DNA of 44,624 bases from Gammaproteobacteria bacterium (GTDB lineage: Bacteria; Pseudomonadota; Gammaproteobacteria; Xanthomonadales; Wenzhouxiangellaceae), in assembly GCA_009908385.1 (NCBI GenBank), contig JAAAPE010000013.1, positions 1 through 44,624 of the forward strand, given 5' to 3'. The position numbers and the translations under genes were made by a program. Shown here piece after piece: positions 24,383 to 32,944 of this stretch (positions are counted from its first letter, which is position 1; each line of letters begins with the position of its first letter). The notes under the pieces were generated by a model, which saw nothing but the letters and a program-made list of their open reading frames with translations, did not search any database and was not told where the DNA came from.

Positions 24383-25431
24383 GCGCCGCGCTCCGGCCGG
24401 GGACCGCGTCCGGGACGCGAGCCGACCATCGAACGGAGTTTTCCCCAGTAGCGCTTGTCGCCCGACAGGAGACGCAACAGCAGCCTGGCGGCCCTTCTCG
24501 CCAGACGCGCGATGCGCCTGGCGCGCCAGGCGAGCAGCACCTGCCAGCGACTTACCGCCCCGGCCCGGTCGACCGGACCGTATCCCAGTTGCGCGAGCCG
24601 GTCACCGAGCACCACCTCGATCGCCCGACGCTCGCGCGGCGTGATTTCCGATCGCCAGGAGTGCGCCCGCTCGCGATCCGGATCCTCGGCGACCCGGCTG
24701 TGAAGCGCCCTCTCCTCCCGCGGCAGCTGAGTGGCCAGCGCGCCGGTCTGTGAGCGCTTGCGGTCGTGGATGCCAAGGAATTCGAGCACCCGCCCGGTAC
24801 AGTCGTCGGTCGATGCGAGCACGTCTTCGTAGCGAAGGTCGAGCCATCGATCGGGATCGGCCCGCTCCGACTCCCGCATCGCGCGATGCCACTGCTCGGC
24901 CGTGTCGAGCGGACTGGTGCTGAACGCCGAACCCGTGTAGGGATTGATCGATCGTTTCTGCGACGCGTAGACGGCGCGCGGATCGCGATGCAGGTGAATC
25001 ACCCTGAAATCCGGAAAGGCCGCCAGCAGCTCGCGACCGTCCCAGGGCATGGCGGGGCTGCCCTTGTAGAGGCAGACCGAGCTTTCGGGGGCATGCTCGC
25101 GACGATAGGCCTCCATCAGGCCGCGCACGAGCTCGCGGCCGGTCAGGCCCGGCAGCCGATCGCGCAACTGCTCGACCACGGTCTCGCAGTCCAGTCCCCA
25201 TGACGGCAGCTTGGAATACGCGGAGATTTCGCCCAGATAGTCGAGCAACTCGTCGGCGCTTTGGAAGATCGGGTTCTCGTACGCGCCGAGCCCGAACAAT
25301 TCCTTGGGGAGATTCGCTTCGACGCACACGCAGATGGCCTCGTAACGGCTCAGAAGCTCGCCCAGCATCGTCGACCCCGAGCGGCTGACGTAGGCGAGAA
25401 AACCGTACCGGATGGTCGTGGGCCCGGTCAT
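24379..25431 (-). CDS. PAPS-dependent sulfotransferase (2 of 5)
   Basis: A 350-aa sulfotransferase with the 5'-phosphosulfate loop AYVSRSGSTMLGELL near residue 13 and the 3'-phosphate motif IHLHRDPRAVYASQKRS near 145-160. The N-terminal Ser/Arg-Ser-Gly-Ser loop and the long C-terminal basic tail (rich in Arg, about 295-345) resemble the Sulfotransfer_3 group rather than the one at 22683. The ATG start is joined to the stop of the preceding gene as TGATG. The basic tail may bind membrane or the acidic product; that is inference. Confidence 0.87.
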   Translation of the reverse strand: MTGPTTIRYGFLAYVSRSGSTMLGELLSRYEAICVCVEANLPKELFGLGAYENPIFQSADELLDYLGEISAYSKLPSWGLDCETVVEQLRDRLPGLTGRELVRGLMEAYRREHAPESSVCLYKGSPAMPWDGRELLAAFPDFRVIHLHRDPRAVYASQKRSINPYTGSAFSTSPLDTAEQWHRAMRESERADPDRWLDLRYEDVLASTDDCTGRVLEFLGIHDRKRSQTGALATQLPREERALHSRVAEDPDRERAHSWRSEITPRERRAIEVVLGDRLAQLGYGPVDRAGAVSRWQVLLAWRARRIARLARRAARLLLRLLSGDKRYWGKLRSMVGSRPGRGPRPERGA

Positions 25432-26261
25432 CAGTAACCGTACCGGCGATTGAGCCAGGAAGCGCCAACGGCGAAGAGCAGTTTCTGCCAGGGGCTCAGC
25501 CGCCGCCGCCAGCTCTCATCGAGTTCAAGCCGAATCGCGCTCGACTGCGCGTATCGCCAGCCGTTTCCGCCGATGTCGTGGCAATCGTGCATGCCGTCTT
25601 CGAGCATCGCGGGGTCGAATTCCAGACCGACGAAGCCGCAGATTCTCGCGAGCTCTGATTCGGGATCCCGCACGAAGTCCTCGTATCGAACCCGCATCAG
25701 GCGATCGGGAGGCAGCCGCGCGTCCTGCCGGGAATACTCGAGGTTCGTGGCGAGCCATCGGCCGATGGCCTTCACCGCCGAAACCGGTTCCTGCACTTCG
25801 GGCCGCACCGTGCTGTGCTTCACCGGCTTGGTGCGCGAACGCAGGTAGCCGCGACCGTCACGAACCAGATGGATCACGTAGAGATCAATGTCCTCACGCC
25901 GCTTGAGGCGATCGAGGTCGGCCACGGTCTTGGAGCTGTCGACGATGACCCTGCAGCCGGTGCGGTCACGCACGGCCTCGATCACCTCCGACAATTCCTC
26001 GTCGCCAAGCCGGGTCGCGCTCTCGCCGCTCTCGCCGCTCTCTGCCCTGCGCCGGCCTGCCAGCCCGGCCGCGATGTCGCGCCAGAACTCGCAGGCGGAA
26101 ACCGGCCGGCCGCAGGTACAGGGCGCATCACGCGCGATCCACTCCGGCAGGAATTTCAGTTCCCCCACGCTGACCATTCCGGGATGGGCATTGAGAAACA
26201 CCGACAGCAGGGTCGATCCGCTACGGCCGCAGCCGCCGATGAACAGCACGCGGGTCTTCAT
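25431..26261 (-). CDS. PAPS-dependent sulfotransferase (3 of 5)
   Basis: A 276-aa sulfotransferase. The N-terminus has VLFIGGCGRSGSTLLSVFLN (PAPS loop), then GELKFLPEW and a CTCGRPVSACEFWRDI segment; this CxCG-type motif recurs in one bacterial sulfotransferase group. The 3'-phosphate motif is VIHLVRDGRGYLRSRTKP. The ATG at 26261 begins 7 nt after the galE stop; 19 codons of open frame upstream overlap galE and are not conserved. The stop overlaps the next sulfotransferase start. Two adjacent, clearly different sulfotransferases suggest two acceptor positions rather than a recent duplication. Confidence 0.87.
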   Translation of the reverse strand: MKTRVLFIGGCGRSGSTLLSVFLNAHPGMVSVGELKFLPEWIARDAPCTCGRPVSACEFWRDIAAGLAGRRRAESGESGESATRLGDEELSEVIEAVRDRTGCRVIVDSSKTVADLDRLKRREDIDLYVIHLVRDGRGYLRSRTKPVKHSTVRPEVQEPVSAVKAIGRWLATNLEYSRQDARLPPDRLMRVRYEDFVRDPESELARICGFVGLEFDPAMLEDGMHDCHDIGGNGWRYAQSSAIRLELDESWRRRLSPWQKLLFAVGASWLNRRYGY

Positions 26262-26268
26262 GATCGAC

Positions 26269-27270
26269 TCAGCCGAAAGCGCGGCCCGCGGCCAGCTTCT
26301 GCTCCCACTGCCAGGCATGGTGCAGGATGTCGTCGATCGATTCGAACTTCGGACGCCAGCCCAGCAAGTCGGACGCGATGCCGCTGCCGGCGACCAGCCT
26401 TGCGGGATCGCCCGGACGCCGCTCGGCCGACACGACGGGGATCTCCCGATCCGTGACGCGCCGGGCGGCCTCCACCAGCTCGAGCACGGACGTCCCGGAT
26501 CCGGTGCCGAGATTCAGGGTCATCGACTCGCCGCCGTCGAGAAGCCGCTCGAGCGCGAGCAGGTGGGCTTCGGCCAGGTCGTTGACGTCGATGTAGTCGC
26601 GGATGCAGGTGCCGTCGGGCGTCGGATAGTCGTTTCCGAACACGTGGATCGCCTCGCGCCGTCCGGAAGCGACCTGCAGCACCAGGGGAATCAGGTGGGT
26701 TTCGGGGTCGTGCGCCTCGCCGATGCGCGCTTCCGGGTCGGCGCCGGCGGCGTTGAAGTAACGCAGCGTTGCGTGCCTCAACCGGCCGGCGGCGGAAAAG
26801 TCCTCCAGCATGCGCTCGATCGCCAGCTTGGTGGCGCCGTAGGGATTGACCGGTTCACGCGGATGGTCCTCTTCGAGCAGCTCGGTGCGGGGCTCGCCGT
26901 AGACGGCGCAGGTGCTCGAAAAGACGATCGCGTCCAGGCCTGCGCGGACCAGGGCCTCGACGAGGGTCAGGCTGCCGACGACGTTGTTGCGGTAGTAGGC
27001 GCCCGGATCGGAGACCGACTGCGCCACCAGGCTCGACGCCGCAAAATGCATCGCCGCCGCCGGCCGGTGCCGGGCGATCACGTCGGCGAGCCTGGGCGCG
27101 TCGAGAATATCGCCCTCCTCGAGCGGCCCCCACTGGACGGCCTCGCGGTGGCCCGTGCGGAGGTTGTCGAAGGTTACCGGGACGAAGCCGCGCTCGTGGA
27201 GCGACCTGCAGACGTGGCTGCCGATGTAGCCGGCGCCGCCGGTGACGAGAATGCACGGGGTTTGGCTCAT
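26269..27270 (-). CDS. galE: UDP-glucose 4-epimerase
   Basis: A 333-aa extended SDR enzyme that interconverts UDP-glucose and UDP-galactose. It has the NAD-binding GGAGYIGSH (residues 10-18), FDNLRTGH, AASSLVAQSV, the catalytic Ser/Thr in FSSTCAVYGEP, YGATK (the YxxxK pair), RYFNAAGADPEARIGE, and DGTCIRDYIDV. Length and motif set are those of genuine GalE. The start ATG overlaps the stop of the GDP-mannose epimerase-like gene by 4 nt (ATGA). It would supply UDP-D-galactose (or UDP-GalNAc) to the locus glycosyltransferases. Confidence 0.93.
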   Translation of the reverse strand: MSQTPCILVTGGAGYIGSHVCRSLHERGFVPVTFDNLRTGHREAVQWGPLEEGDILDAPRLADVIARHRPAAAMHFAASSLVAQSVSDPGAYYRNNVVGSLTLVEALVRAGLDAIVFSSTCAVYGEPRTELLEEDHPREPVNPYGATKLAIERMLEDFSAAGRLRHATLRYFNAAGADPEARIGEAHDPETHLIPLVLQVASGRREAIHVFGNDYPTPDGTCIRDYIDVNDLAEAHLLALERLLDGGESMTLNLGTGSGTSVLELVEAARRVTDREIPVVSAERRPGDPARLVAGSGIASDLLGWRPKFESIDDILHHAWQWEQKLAAGRAFG

Positions 27271-28247
27271 GCCTTGCCGCGGGCCGCCTCGACCTGGTCG
27301 CGAATCCATTCGTAGGTGACCTGCAGGCCTTCCTTCAGCGGCCGGCTCGGCGCCCAGTCGAGCTTCTCGCGAATCAGCCGGTTGTCGGAATTGCGTCCGC
27401 GCACGCCCTCGGGGCCGGGCACGTGGCGCAGCTCCAGCTGCTTGCCCGAAATCGACATGATCATGTGGACCAGCTCGTCGATGCTGACCATTTCCTCCGA
27501 GCCGATGTTGACCGGCCCGCTCCAGTCCGAGCGCATCAGGCGCAGTGTTCCTTCCAGGCACTCGTCGACATAGAGGAAGGAACGCGTCTGCTTCCCGTCG
27601 CCCCAGATCTCGACATCACCGCCCTCCGGTGCCTCCGCCACTTTCCTGCACAGGGCGGCCGGCGCCTTCTCGCGGCCATCGTTCCAGCTGCCTTCGGGAC
27701 CGAAGATGTTGTGATAGCGGCCGATGCGGACTTCCATGCCGTGATTGCGCTGGTAGGCCAGGAAAAGGCGCTCGCTGAAGAGCTTCTCCCAGCCGTATTC
27801 ACTGTCGGGATCGGCGGGATAGGCCGAGTCCTCGGCCGTCTTGGGATTGCCGGGGTCCATCTGGTTGTACTCGGGGTACATGCAGGCCGAGGAAGAATAG
27901 AAGATCCGGCGGCAGTTTCGCCGGTGTGCGGCATCGAGCACATTGAGGTTGATGCTGGCCGAGTTGTGCATGATGTCGGCATCGTTCTCGCCGGTGAACA
28001 CGAATCCCGCACCGCCCATGTCGGCGGCGAGCTGGTAGATCTCGTCGAAGCTCCGGTCGATGATCGACCGGCAGAATCCCGCGTCCCGCAGGTCGCCGAC
28101 GACGAAATCATCGGCGTGCGTGGCCGCGTAACGGGGGAACTTGAGGTCCACGCCGCGCACCCAGAAGCCCTCGCGCTTCAGGCGCTTGACCAGGTGGCTG
28201 CCGATGAAGCCGCCGGCTCCGCAGACAAGCGCTGTTTTCTGCTGCAT
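27267..28247 (-). CDS. GDP-mannose 3,5-epimerase homologue
   Basis: A 326-aa extended SDR closely patterned on plant GDP-mannose 3,5-epimerase (GME), which makes GDP-L-galactose (and GDP-L-gulose). The sequence has GAGGFIGSHLVKRLKREG, YQLAADMGGAGFVFT, SSSACMYPEYNQ with Cys122, EYGWEKL with Tyr151/Lys155, GRYHNIFGPEGSWNDGREKA with Lys194, WGDGKQTRSFLYVDEC, and GPEGVRGRNSDNRLI. The Cys and Lys that do the epimerisation chemistry in GME, as well as the SDR Tyr/Lys, are all present. GME-like genes are unusual in bacteria. Beside galE it suggests a glycan with L-galactose as well as D-galactose. A different 3,5-epimerised GDP-sugar is possible. Confidence 0.85.
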   Translation of the reverse strand: MQQKTALVCGAGGFIGSHLVKRLKREGFWVRGVDLKFPRYAATHADDFVVGDLRDAGFCRSIIDRSFDEIYQLAADMGGAGFVFTGENDADIMHNSASINLNVLDAAHRRNCRRIFYSSSACMYPEYNQMDPGNPKTAEDSAYPADPDSEYGWEKLFSERLFLAYQRNHGMEVRIGRYHNIFGPEGSWNDGREKAPAALCRKVAEAPEGGDVEIWGDGKQTRSFLYVDECLEGTLRLMRSDWSGPVNIGSEEMVSIDELVHMIMSISGKQLELRHVPGPEGVRGRNSDNRLIREKLDWAPSRPLKEGLQVTYEWIRDQVEAARGKA

Positions 28248-28262
28248 GTCAGTGTTTCTCCT

Positions 28263-29444
28263 TCAGGAAGTGAGTTTCTGGAAGATGTCTTCGAATCGAT
28301 TCGTGATGGCCTGAATGTCGAACGCGGACTCGGCGTAACGCCGGGCGTTCTCCCCGAGTCGCGAACGCGTCCCCTCGTCGCGACCCAGCGCGAGCCCTGC
28401 TTCGACGAATGCCTTTTCGTCCTCCGGGTCCACCACGACGCCGGCCTCGGCGCCTTCGACGATCCGCCTCGAGAGATTCGCGGGCGGCACGGCCAGCAGC
28501 AGGGGGCGACGCGCGCACAGGTAGGTCAGCACCTTGGAAGGCACAGCGAACTCGGCCGCGTCCGCTTCCAGGATGGCCAGCAGCACGTCACCCGAGGCCA
28601 GCACCTCGGGCATTCTCTCGAAAGGCTGGAACGGCAACACCCTGAGGTTGTCCAGGCCCCGGCTTTCGAGATACTCGGCTCCCGGGCCCTCGGAAGTGAC
28701 GATGACCTGCCCGTCCAGCTCGCGCCCGACGGCTTCGGCCAGGGCGGCGATCAGCCGGGGGTTGTGCTTGAGACCCAGGGTCCCTGTATAGACGTAGGTG
28801 GGGGCCTCGGGAATGGCCTGTTCGCTCGACCAGGCATTGTCCCGGTCGAGAACGGGGACGTCGCCGATGGGCGCCCAGTTGTGAACCACGCTGGATGCGT
28901 GCCGGCGAATTCGCTCCGGAAGATAAGGCAGGAAGTCCTCGCTGATCACGACAACGTGATCGGAACGGCGCCACAGCGTTCGCTCCATTCGCTGAAGAAT
29001 CCGGGCCGGCAGGATGCCGGCCGGCCCCAGCCGCCGCCTGAGCGCATGACCGATGCCGACGCCGAGCACGTCCTGTACCCAGAAGACGAAGGCCGCACCG
29101 CCGCGTTGCGCCTCGCGCCGGGCAATGGCCTGCGCCCTCAGCGGCGTGTTGCCGGAGATCACCACGTCCGGACGGAATGCCTTCAGCCGGCCGGCCAGCA
29201 GCTTCCCGTATCGGCCTTCCTGGCGCCAGCGGCTGAGCAAACCGTACTTGGAGAACTCCTCACCCAGGTCGATCCCTTCCAGCGTCAGGCTCCGGGGATC
29301 GTCGTCCGCTCGGCTCAGCGCGCCGCGCGGCGTCTGCAAGCGCGCGCACCAGGCATGCATGACCTCGTGCCCGCGCCGCGCCAGCTCTCGGCTCAGCTGC
29401 ACCTGGAAGGGGTGTCCGGCGTAATCGTGTACGAGAATCCGCAT
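28263..29444 (-). CDS. Glycosyltransferase family 4 (WbuB-like)
   Basis: A 393-aa GT-B glycosyltransferase. It has the N-terminal ILVHDYAGHPFQVQLSREL, a linker with VVISEDFLPYL and VVHNWAPIG, the donor domain starting YVYTGTLGLKHNPRLIAAL, LPFQPFERMPEVLASGDVLL, and EFAVPSKVLTYLCARRPLL, where PSK plus the preceding acidic residue replaces the classic EX7E. That pattern is usual in the WbuB-type GT4 enzymes that add deoxy- or amino-sugars. The ATG at 29444 was chosen; a GTG two codons earlier (29450) would overlap the upstream stop as GTGA, the pattern seen at other junctions here. Donor sugar is not determinable; GDP-L-galactose is a tempting candidate because the gene adjoins the GME homologue. 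Confidence 0.83.
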   Translation of the reverse strand: MRILVHDYAGHPFQVQLSRELARRGHEVMHAWCARLQTPRGALSRADDDPRSLTLEGIDLGEEFSKYGLLSRWRQEGRYGKLLAGRLKAFRPDVVISGNTPLRAQAIARREAQRGGAAFVFWVQDVLGVGIGHALRRRLGPAGILPARILQRMERTLWRRSDHVVVISEDFLPYLPERIRRHASSVVHNWAPIGDVPVLDRDNAWSSEQAIPEAPTYVYTGTLGLKHNPRLIAALAEAVGRELDGQVIVTSEGPGAEYLESRGLDNLRVLPFQPFERMPEVLASGDVLLAILEADAAEFAVPSKVLTYLCARRPLLLAVPPANLSRRIVEGAEAGVVVDPEDEKAFVEAGLALGRDEGTRSRLGENARRYAESAFDIQAITNRFEDIFQKLTS

Positions 29445-29446
29445 GC

Positions 29447-30298
29447 TCACTCGGTTCCTGGATAGCCCAGATCGACGACCAGGGACTCGGCGTGCTTGAC
29501 GAAGCACGCCCGGGTTTCAGCGTCCATGATGTCGCGCCATTTGCCCGAACCGCCGCTGCGAAAGGTGTGCGATCGTTCCGGCCGGATCGCCTCCATGGCC
29601 CGCGTGACCAGGGCGTCGTGACGGTGCGGGCTGGCGTCGCGCTCGGTCCAGTGCGTGACGATATCACTCACGACGCGCCGGCAGGATTCGCCGGAAAGGT
29701 CCTCGTAGCGCACAGCGCACACGCCTTCGCTACCAAACCACGCGAGGAAGCGCCTATAACGTTCTGAAATATCAGGGTAGTCAATCCCGTTCGACGGGTC
29801 GAGGCCGGTGATCGAAAGACGGATTCTCGACTGCAGGTCGGGCATCGAGCGGAAACGCCCGTGGAGCCGGTGCCAGCGGTTCATCTCGGCGAGATAGTGC
29901 GCTTCGGAAACGACCACGTCGCGTGGATCGCGATAGATCAGGAAATGCACGGTCCCGCGATCCGCCAGCGCCCGCTCGACGGATTCGCTCCAGTAGAGAT
30001 GCGCGCCGGCCAGTTCCCGGTCCGCCATGGTCCGGATCTTCTTTGCCATCCGTTCGGGCGCCACGTTCTCGAAGCGGAAGGACGGCTGACTCGCGAGGAA
30101 CAGTCCCCACGGACGCATTCCAGGGAGCGATCCGAGCACCTGCAACAGCAGATGCGTCCCGCTCTTGGGCACCGAGTTGGCGATGACCGGCGGACGCCCC
30201 GGCGCCCTGCCCTGCAGCCGGTTGACGATTCGCCGTCGCGGCACCGCCGAGAGACGACGCAGCTTGCGCGCGACGACACCGGAGCTAAGACCGGCCAT
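29447..30298 (-). CDS. PAPS-dependent sulfotransferase (4 of 5)
   Basis: A 283-aa sulfotransferase with 5'-phosphosulfate loop VIANSVPKSGTHLLLQVL (about 38-55), the 3'-phosphate motif LIYRDPRDVVVSEAHYL, and the third PAPS contact FRSGGSGKWRDIMD near the C-terminus, all in the order of the Sulfotransfer_1 family. The ATG at 30298 has GGGAG upstream and overlaps the polymerase/ligase gene by 14 nt. A further in-frame Met five codons earlier (30313) is the alternative. The highly basic N-terminus (KLRRLSAVPRRRIVNRL) could sit at the membrane surface. Confidence 0.88.
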   Translation of the reverse strand: MAGLSSGVVARKLRRLSAVPRRRIVNRLQGRAPGRPPVIANSVPKSGTHLLLQVLGSLPGMRPWGLFLASQPSFRFENVAPERMAKKIRTMADRELAGAHLYWSESVERALADRGTVHFLIYRDPRDVVVSEAHYLAEMNRWHRLHGRFRSMPDLQSRIRLSITGLDPSNGIDYPDISERYRRFLAWFGSEGVCAVRYEDLSGESCRRVVSDIVTHWTERDASPHRHDALVTRAMEAIRPERSHTFRSGGSGKWRDIMDAETRACFVKHAESLVVDLGYPGTE

Positions 30299-31625
30299 GC
30301 CGACTCCCGGCACGGCCGCCCGCCAGCTCGGCCTGCAGCACGCCCATCAGGACACAGCCCAGCGGCCAGAGCGTACGGGTCATCGGCGCGATGTAGATCA
30401 GGCTGGCCATGGCGAAAATGAACAAGGCGATGTAGAGCGCGTCTCGCTCCCTCGGGCGGTCTCCGCCGGGCTTCCCCTGCATGAGGCGGATCGGGTAGGC
30501 CAGGATCAGTAGCGCGATCGATCCGGCGAACAACAGGCCGGCCAGCAGACCGCCCTCCAGCGCCGTGATCAGGTAGACGTTGTGCGGCGGATGGGAAAAG
30601 TCCTCCTTGCCCGGGAACACCTCGTCCACCATCGACCACAGTTCCGCGCTGCTCGAAAATCCCATGCCGGTGAGCGGAAACTCGGCCAGGGCCATGACGG
30701 CATTGCCGTACTGGTAGAACCTGAACAATGCCGAGTTGCCGATGCCCTTCATCCGGGTCTGCAGCCCCTCCAGCAGTCCGGCGTCCATGAACTGGGCGAG
30801 CAGCACGAATGCCGAAACCAGCACCGCGAGAGCGACGAGCGCCAGCAGGCCGAACCTGGCCGCGCCCCGCAGCAACGGCGCTAGCGCATTCGACCTCAGC
30901 GCGTGCAGCAGACTGAAGAGCAACGGAACGGCGGCGAGCAGGATGACGCTGCCGCGGCTGGTGCTCAGCGCCACCAGCACGAGGCACAGGAACGCCAGCG
31001 CGATGGCAACGCCCCGCAACCACGCGGCATACTGCCCCTTGCCGGCGACGACCGGCACCGCCAGGGTGACGAGCATGACCAGCAGGATGGAGAGCTGGTT
31101 GGGCAGCCCCGTGGTACCGACCGGCCGAAAGACCCGACCGCCGGCGATCGTGTGGACGTCCTCCACCACGTCTCCACCGCGGCCGAAGTACATGACCGCA
31201 TTGCCGACGTAGGTCTTGGTCGCGACCTGCAGGGCGGCGACGCTCACTTCGATGGCCAGCGCGGCCAGGGCGAAGGCCAGCACGATGCGATAGTCGATCG
31301 TCACGCCCCAGTTCTGGTTGACGTAGAGCATCAGGCCGATGCCCACCAACCAGATCGAGTAGTTGGCGAAATCCCCGTCCACGTCCAGCCAGGTGCTCAA
31401 TGCAAGCAGCAAGGCGACGCCCGCGAAAGGCAGCAGGTACCAGAATCGCCGTGCATCGAGGCAAGGATCGTAAAGAGAACGCCAGATCCAGCAGCCGTAA
31501 AGCGCGATCAGGACCACGCCGTACAGCGGCAGGCCGAAGAAACCCTCGCGGAGCGCGATCGGCACCAGGGTGCACAACAGCAAGAACAGGAACAGCCAGC
31601 GTTCCAGGCTGCGAATCTCGATCAC
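30285..31625 (-). CDS. Wzy/WaaL-type O-antigen polymerase or ligase
   Basis: A 446-aa polytopic inner-membrane protein with about 11-12 hydrophobic segments and the Wzy_C region: a periplasmic loop with FRPVGTTGLPNQLSILL, a following STSRGSVILL segment, and the second loop with TGMGFSSS and HPPHNVYLITALEGGLL, whose His-Asn pair is characteristic of this superfamily. It either polymerises flipped repeat units (Wzy) or ligates glycan to an acceptor (WaaL); sequence alone does not separate these. Since it is the only such gene in a locus with a flippase and chain-length regulator, polymerase is the better guess. The start GTG overlaps the flippase stop by 4 nt (GTGA); the longer frame to 31706 intrudes into the flippase gene. 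Confidence 0.82.
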   Translation of the reverse strand: MIEIRSLERWLFLFLLLCTLVPIALREGFFGLPLYGVVLIALYGCWIWRSLYDPCLDARRFWYLLPFAGVALLLALSTWLDVDGDFANYSIWLVGIGLMLYVNQNWGVTIDYRIVLAFALAALAIEVSVAALQVATKTYVGNAVMYFGRGGDVVEDVHTIAGGRVFRPVGTTGLPNQLSILLVMLVTLAVPVVAGKGQYAAWLRGVAIALAFLCLVLVALSTSRGSVILLAAVPLLFSLLHALRSNALAPLLRGAARFGLLALVALAVLVSAFVLLAQFMDAGLLEGLQTRMKGIGNSALFRFYQYGNAVMALAEFPLTGMGFSSSAELWSMVDEVFPGKEDFSHPPHNVYLITALEGGLLAGLLFAGSIALLILAYPIRLMQGKPGGDRPRERDALYIALFIFAMASLIYIAPMTRTLWPLGCVLMGVLQAELAGGRAGSRHGRS

Positions 31626-32944
31626 GGCTTCGCCCTCCCCAGCCACAGCAGGCCGGGTACGATACGCAGGCGCCGCCAGGCAACGACCGACAACCAGGTG
31701 TTCCACACGAGTGTCGAGAGGATCATGGCCCAGGCGGCCCCCGCTGCGCCGTATTCGGGAATCAGGATGACGGACAGCACGATGCTCAGCACGGCGGCCG
31801 CGGCCATTCCGTGACTGGCCTGCCTCTCCAGCCCGCCGACGTTCAACAGCAGGCCCACCGGGCCGAACAGGGTATTGAGCAACTGGCTCACGACCAGCAG
31901 GCGAAGCGTCAGTTCCCCACCCGCGAAGCCTTCACCGAATCGCGTCAGGACGAACTCGCTGAAGACGAACACGAGGATGGCGAAGGGCGCGATGGCCGAG
32001 AGCGAATAGACGATTCCCCGGCGCAGGTATTCCTGCACCTGGTCGGTCTGCCCCTGCGAAAGCAACCTCGAAATGATCGGCATGAGCGGCATGTTGACGG
32101 CTGCCATGAAGATCAGCAGGGCCTCGGAAATCCTCACGCCCAGGGCGAAGACGCCCGTTTCGGCCTCCGTGCTGAGCAGGCCCATGACGATGATGCCAGA
32201 CTGAGCGAGCAGGACCGTCATGCCCGCGAACAGCAGCATGTGTGTCGCGCTCCGCAGCCACTCGGCGGCATGCGACTCGCTCCGCTCCCGCCACAGACCC
32301 GTCGGTAGCGCCTTCCACAGCCACCACGTTCCGATGGCCAGCGACGCGACGCCCGCCAGGATCTGCAGCAGGATCGCTTCCATGGCGCCGGGCCGGCCGG
32401 GCAGCCACAGCAGGTAGGCGCCGAGCAGCAGCAGCAAGACTGCCGGCCGGATCACGAGTTCCGGCAACTGCGCTTTCGACACCGCCCGCATGCCGCGCAA
32501 CGCGCCGTTGCGGATCTTCGAAAAAGCCCGAAGCGGCACCATCAGCATGGCGAGGCAGAGCACGACCATCAGCTGCTGCCGTTCGGGAGAGGAATAGACG
32601 AGCCAGGCCAGGAGCGCGCCGGCCAGGGCCAGCAGCGTCGAGACGACCAGAACGGTCCGGCCCGAAAACGACAGAAGGCCGCGAATACGCGCCCGGCGAT
32701 CTCCTTCGATACCGTTCGACAACTCGCGCAGCAACAGCGTGGGAAACCCGAGGGCAGCGAGCATGGCCAGTAGGGTGACCCAGGAGATCGCGATCGAATA
32801 GGCGCCGAATCCTTCCGAGCCGAGCACGCGGGCGAAGACCAGCGTCACGGCGAGGCCCAGGAACCGCCCCATGCCGTTGATCGCCAGCGCACTGAGCGAC
32901 CCGCGCCGCATGAAGCGGCGATCCGCCGACTGGCTGTCGCTCAT
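31622..32944 (-). CDS. Wzx-type polysaccharide flippase
   Basis: A 440-aa polytopic protein (12-14 hydrophobic segments) of the MOP superfamily. It has the N-terminal RGSLSALAINGMGRFLGLAV, FARVLGSEGFGAYSIAIS (typical first loop), RELSNGIEGDRRARIRGLLS, ALRGMRAVSKAQLPELVIRP and VGLLLNVGGLERQA. It moves the undecaprenyl-linked repeat unit across the inner membrane. The ATG at 32944 overlaps the adjacent sulfotransferase stop (ATGA), and the stop overlaps the polymerase GTG start. Placement between the initiating transferase and the polymerase fits a Wzx/Wzy-dependent pathway. Confidence 0.88.
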   Translation of the reverse strand: MSDSQSADRRFMRRGSLSALAINGMGRFLGLAVTLVFARVLGSEGFGAYSIAISWVTLLAMLAALGFPTLLLRELSNGIEGDRRARIRGLLSFSGRTVLVVSTLLALAGALLAWLVYSSPERQQLMVVLCLAMLMVPLRAFSKIRNGALRGMRAVSKAQLPELVIRPAVLLLLLGAYLLWLPGRPGAMEAILLQILAGVASLAIGTWWLWKALPTGLWRERSESHAAEWLRSATHMLLFAGMTVLLAQSGIIVMGLLSTEAETGVFALGVRISEALLIFMAAVNMPLMPIISRLLSQGQTDQVQEYLRRGIVYSLSAIAPFAILVFVFSEFVLTRFGEGFAGGELTLRLLVVSQLLNTLFGPVGLLLNVGGLERQASHGMAAAAVLSIVLSVILIPEYGAAGAAWAMILSTLVWNTWLSVVAWRRLRIVPGLLWLGRAKP

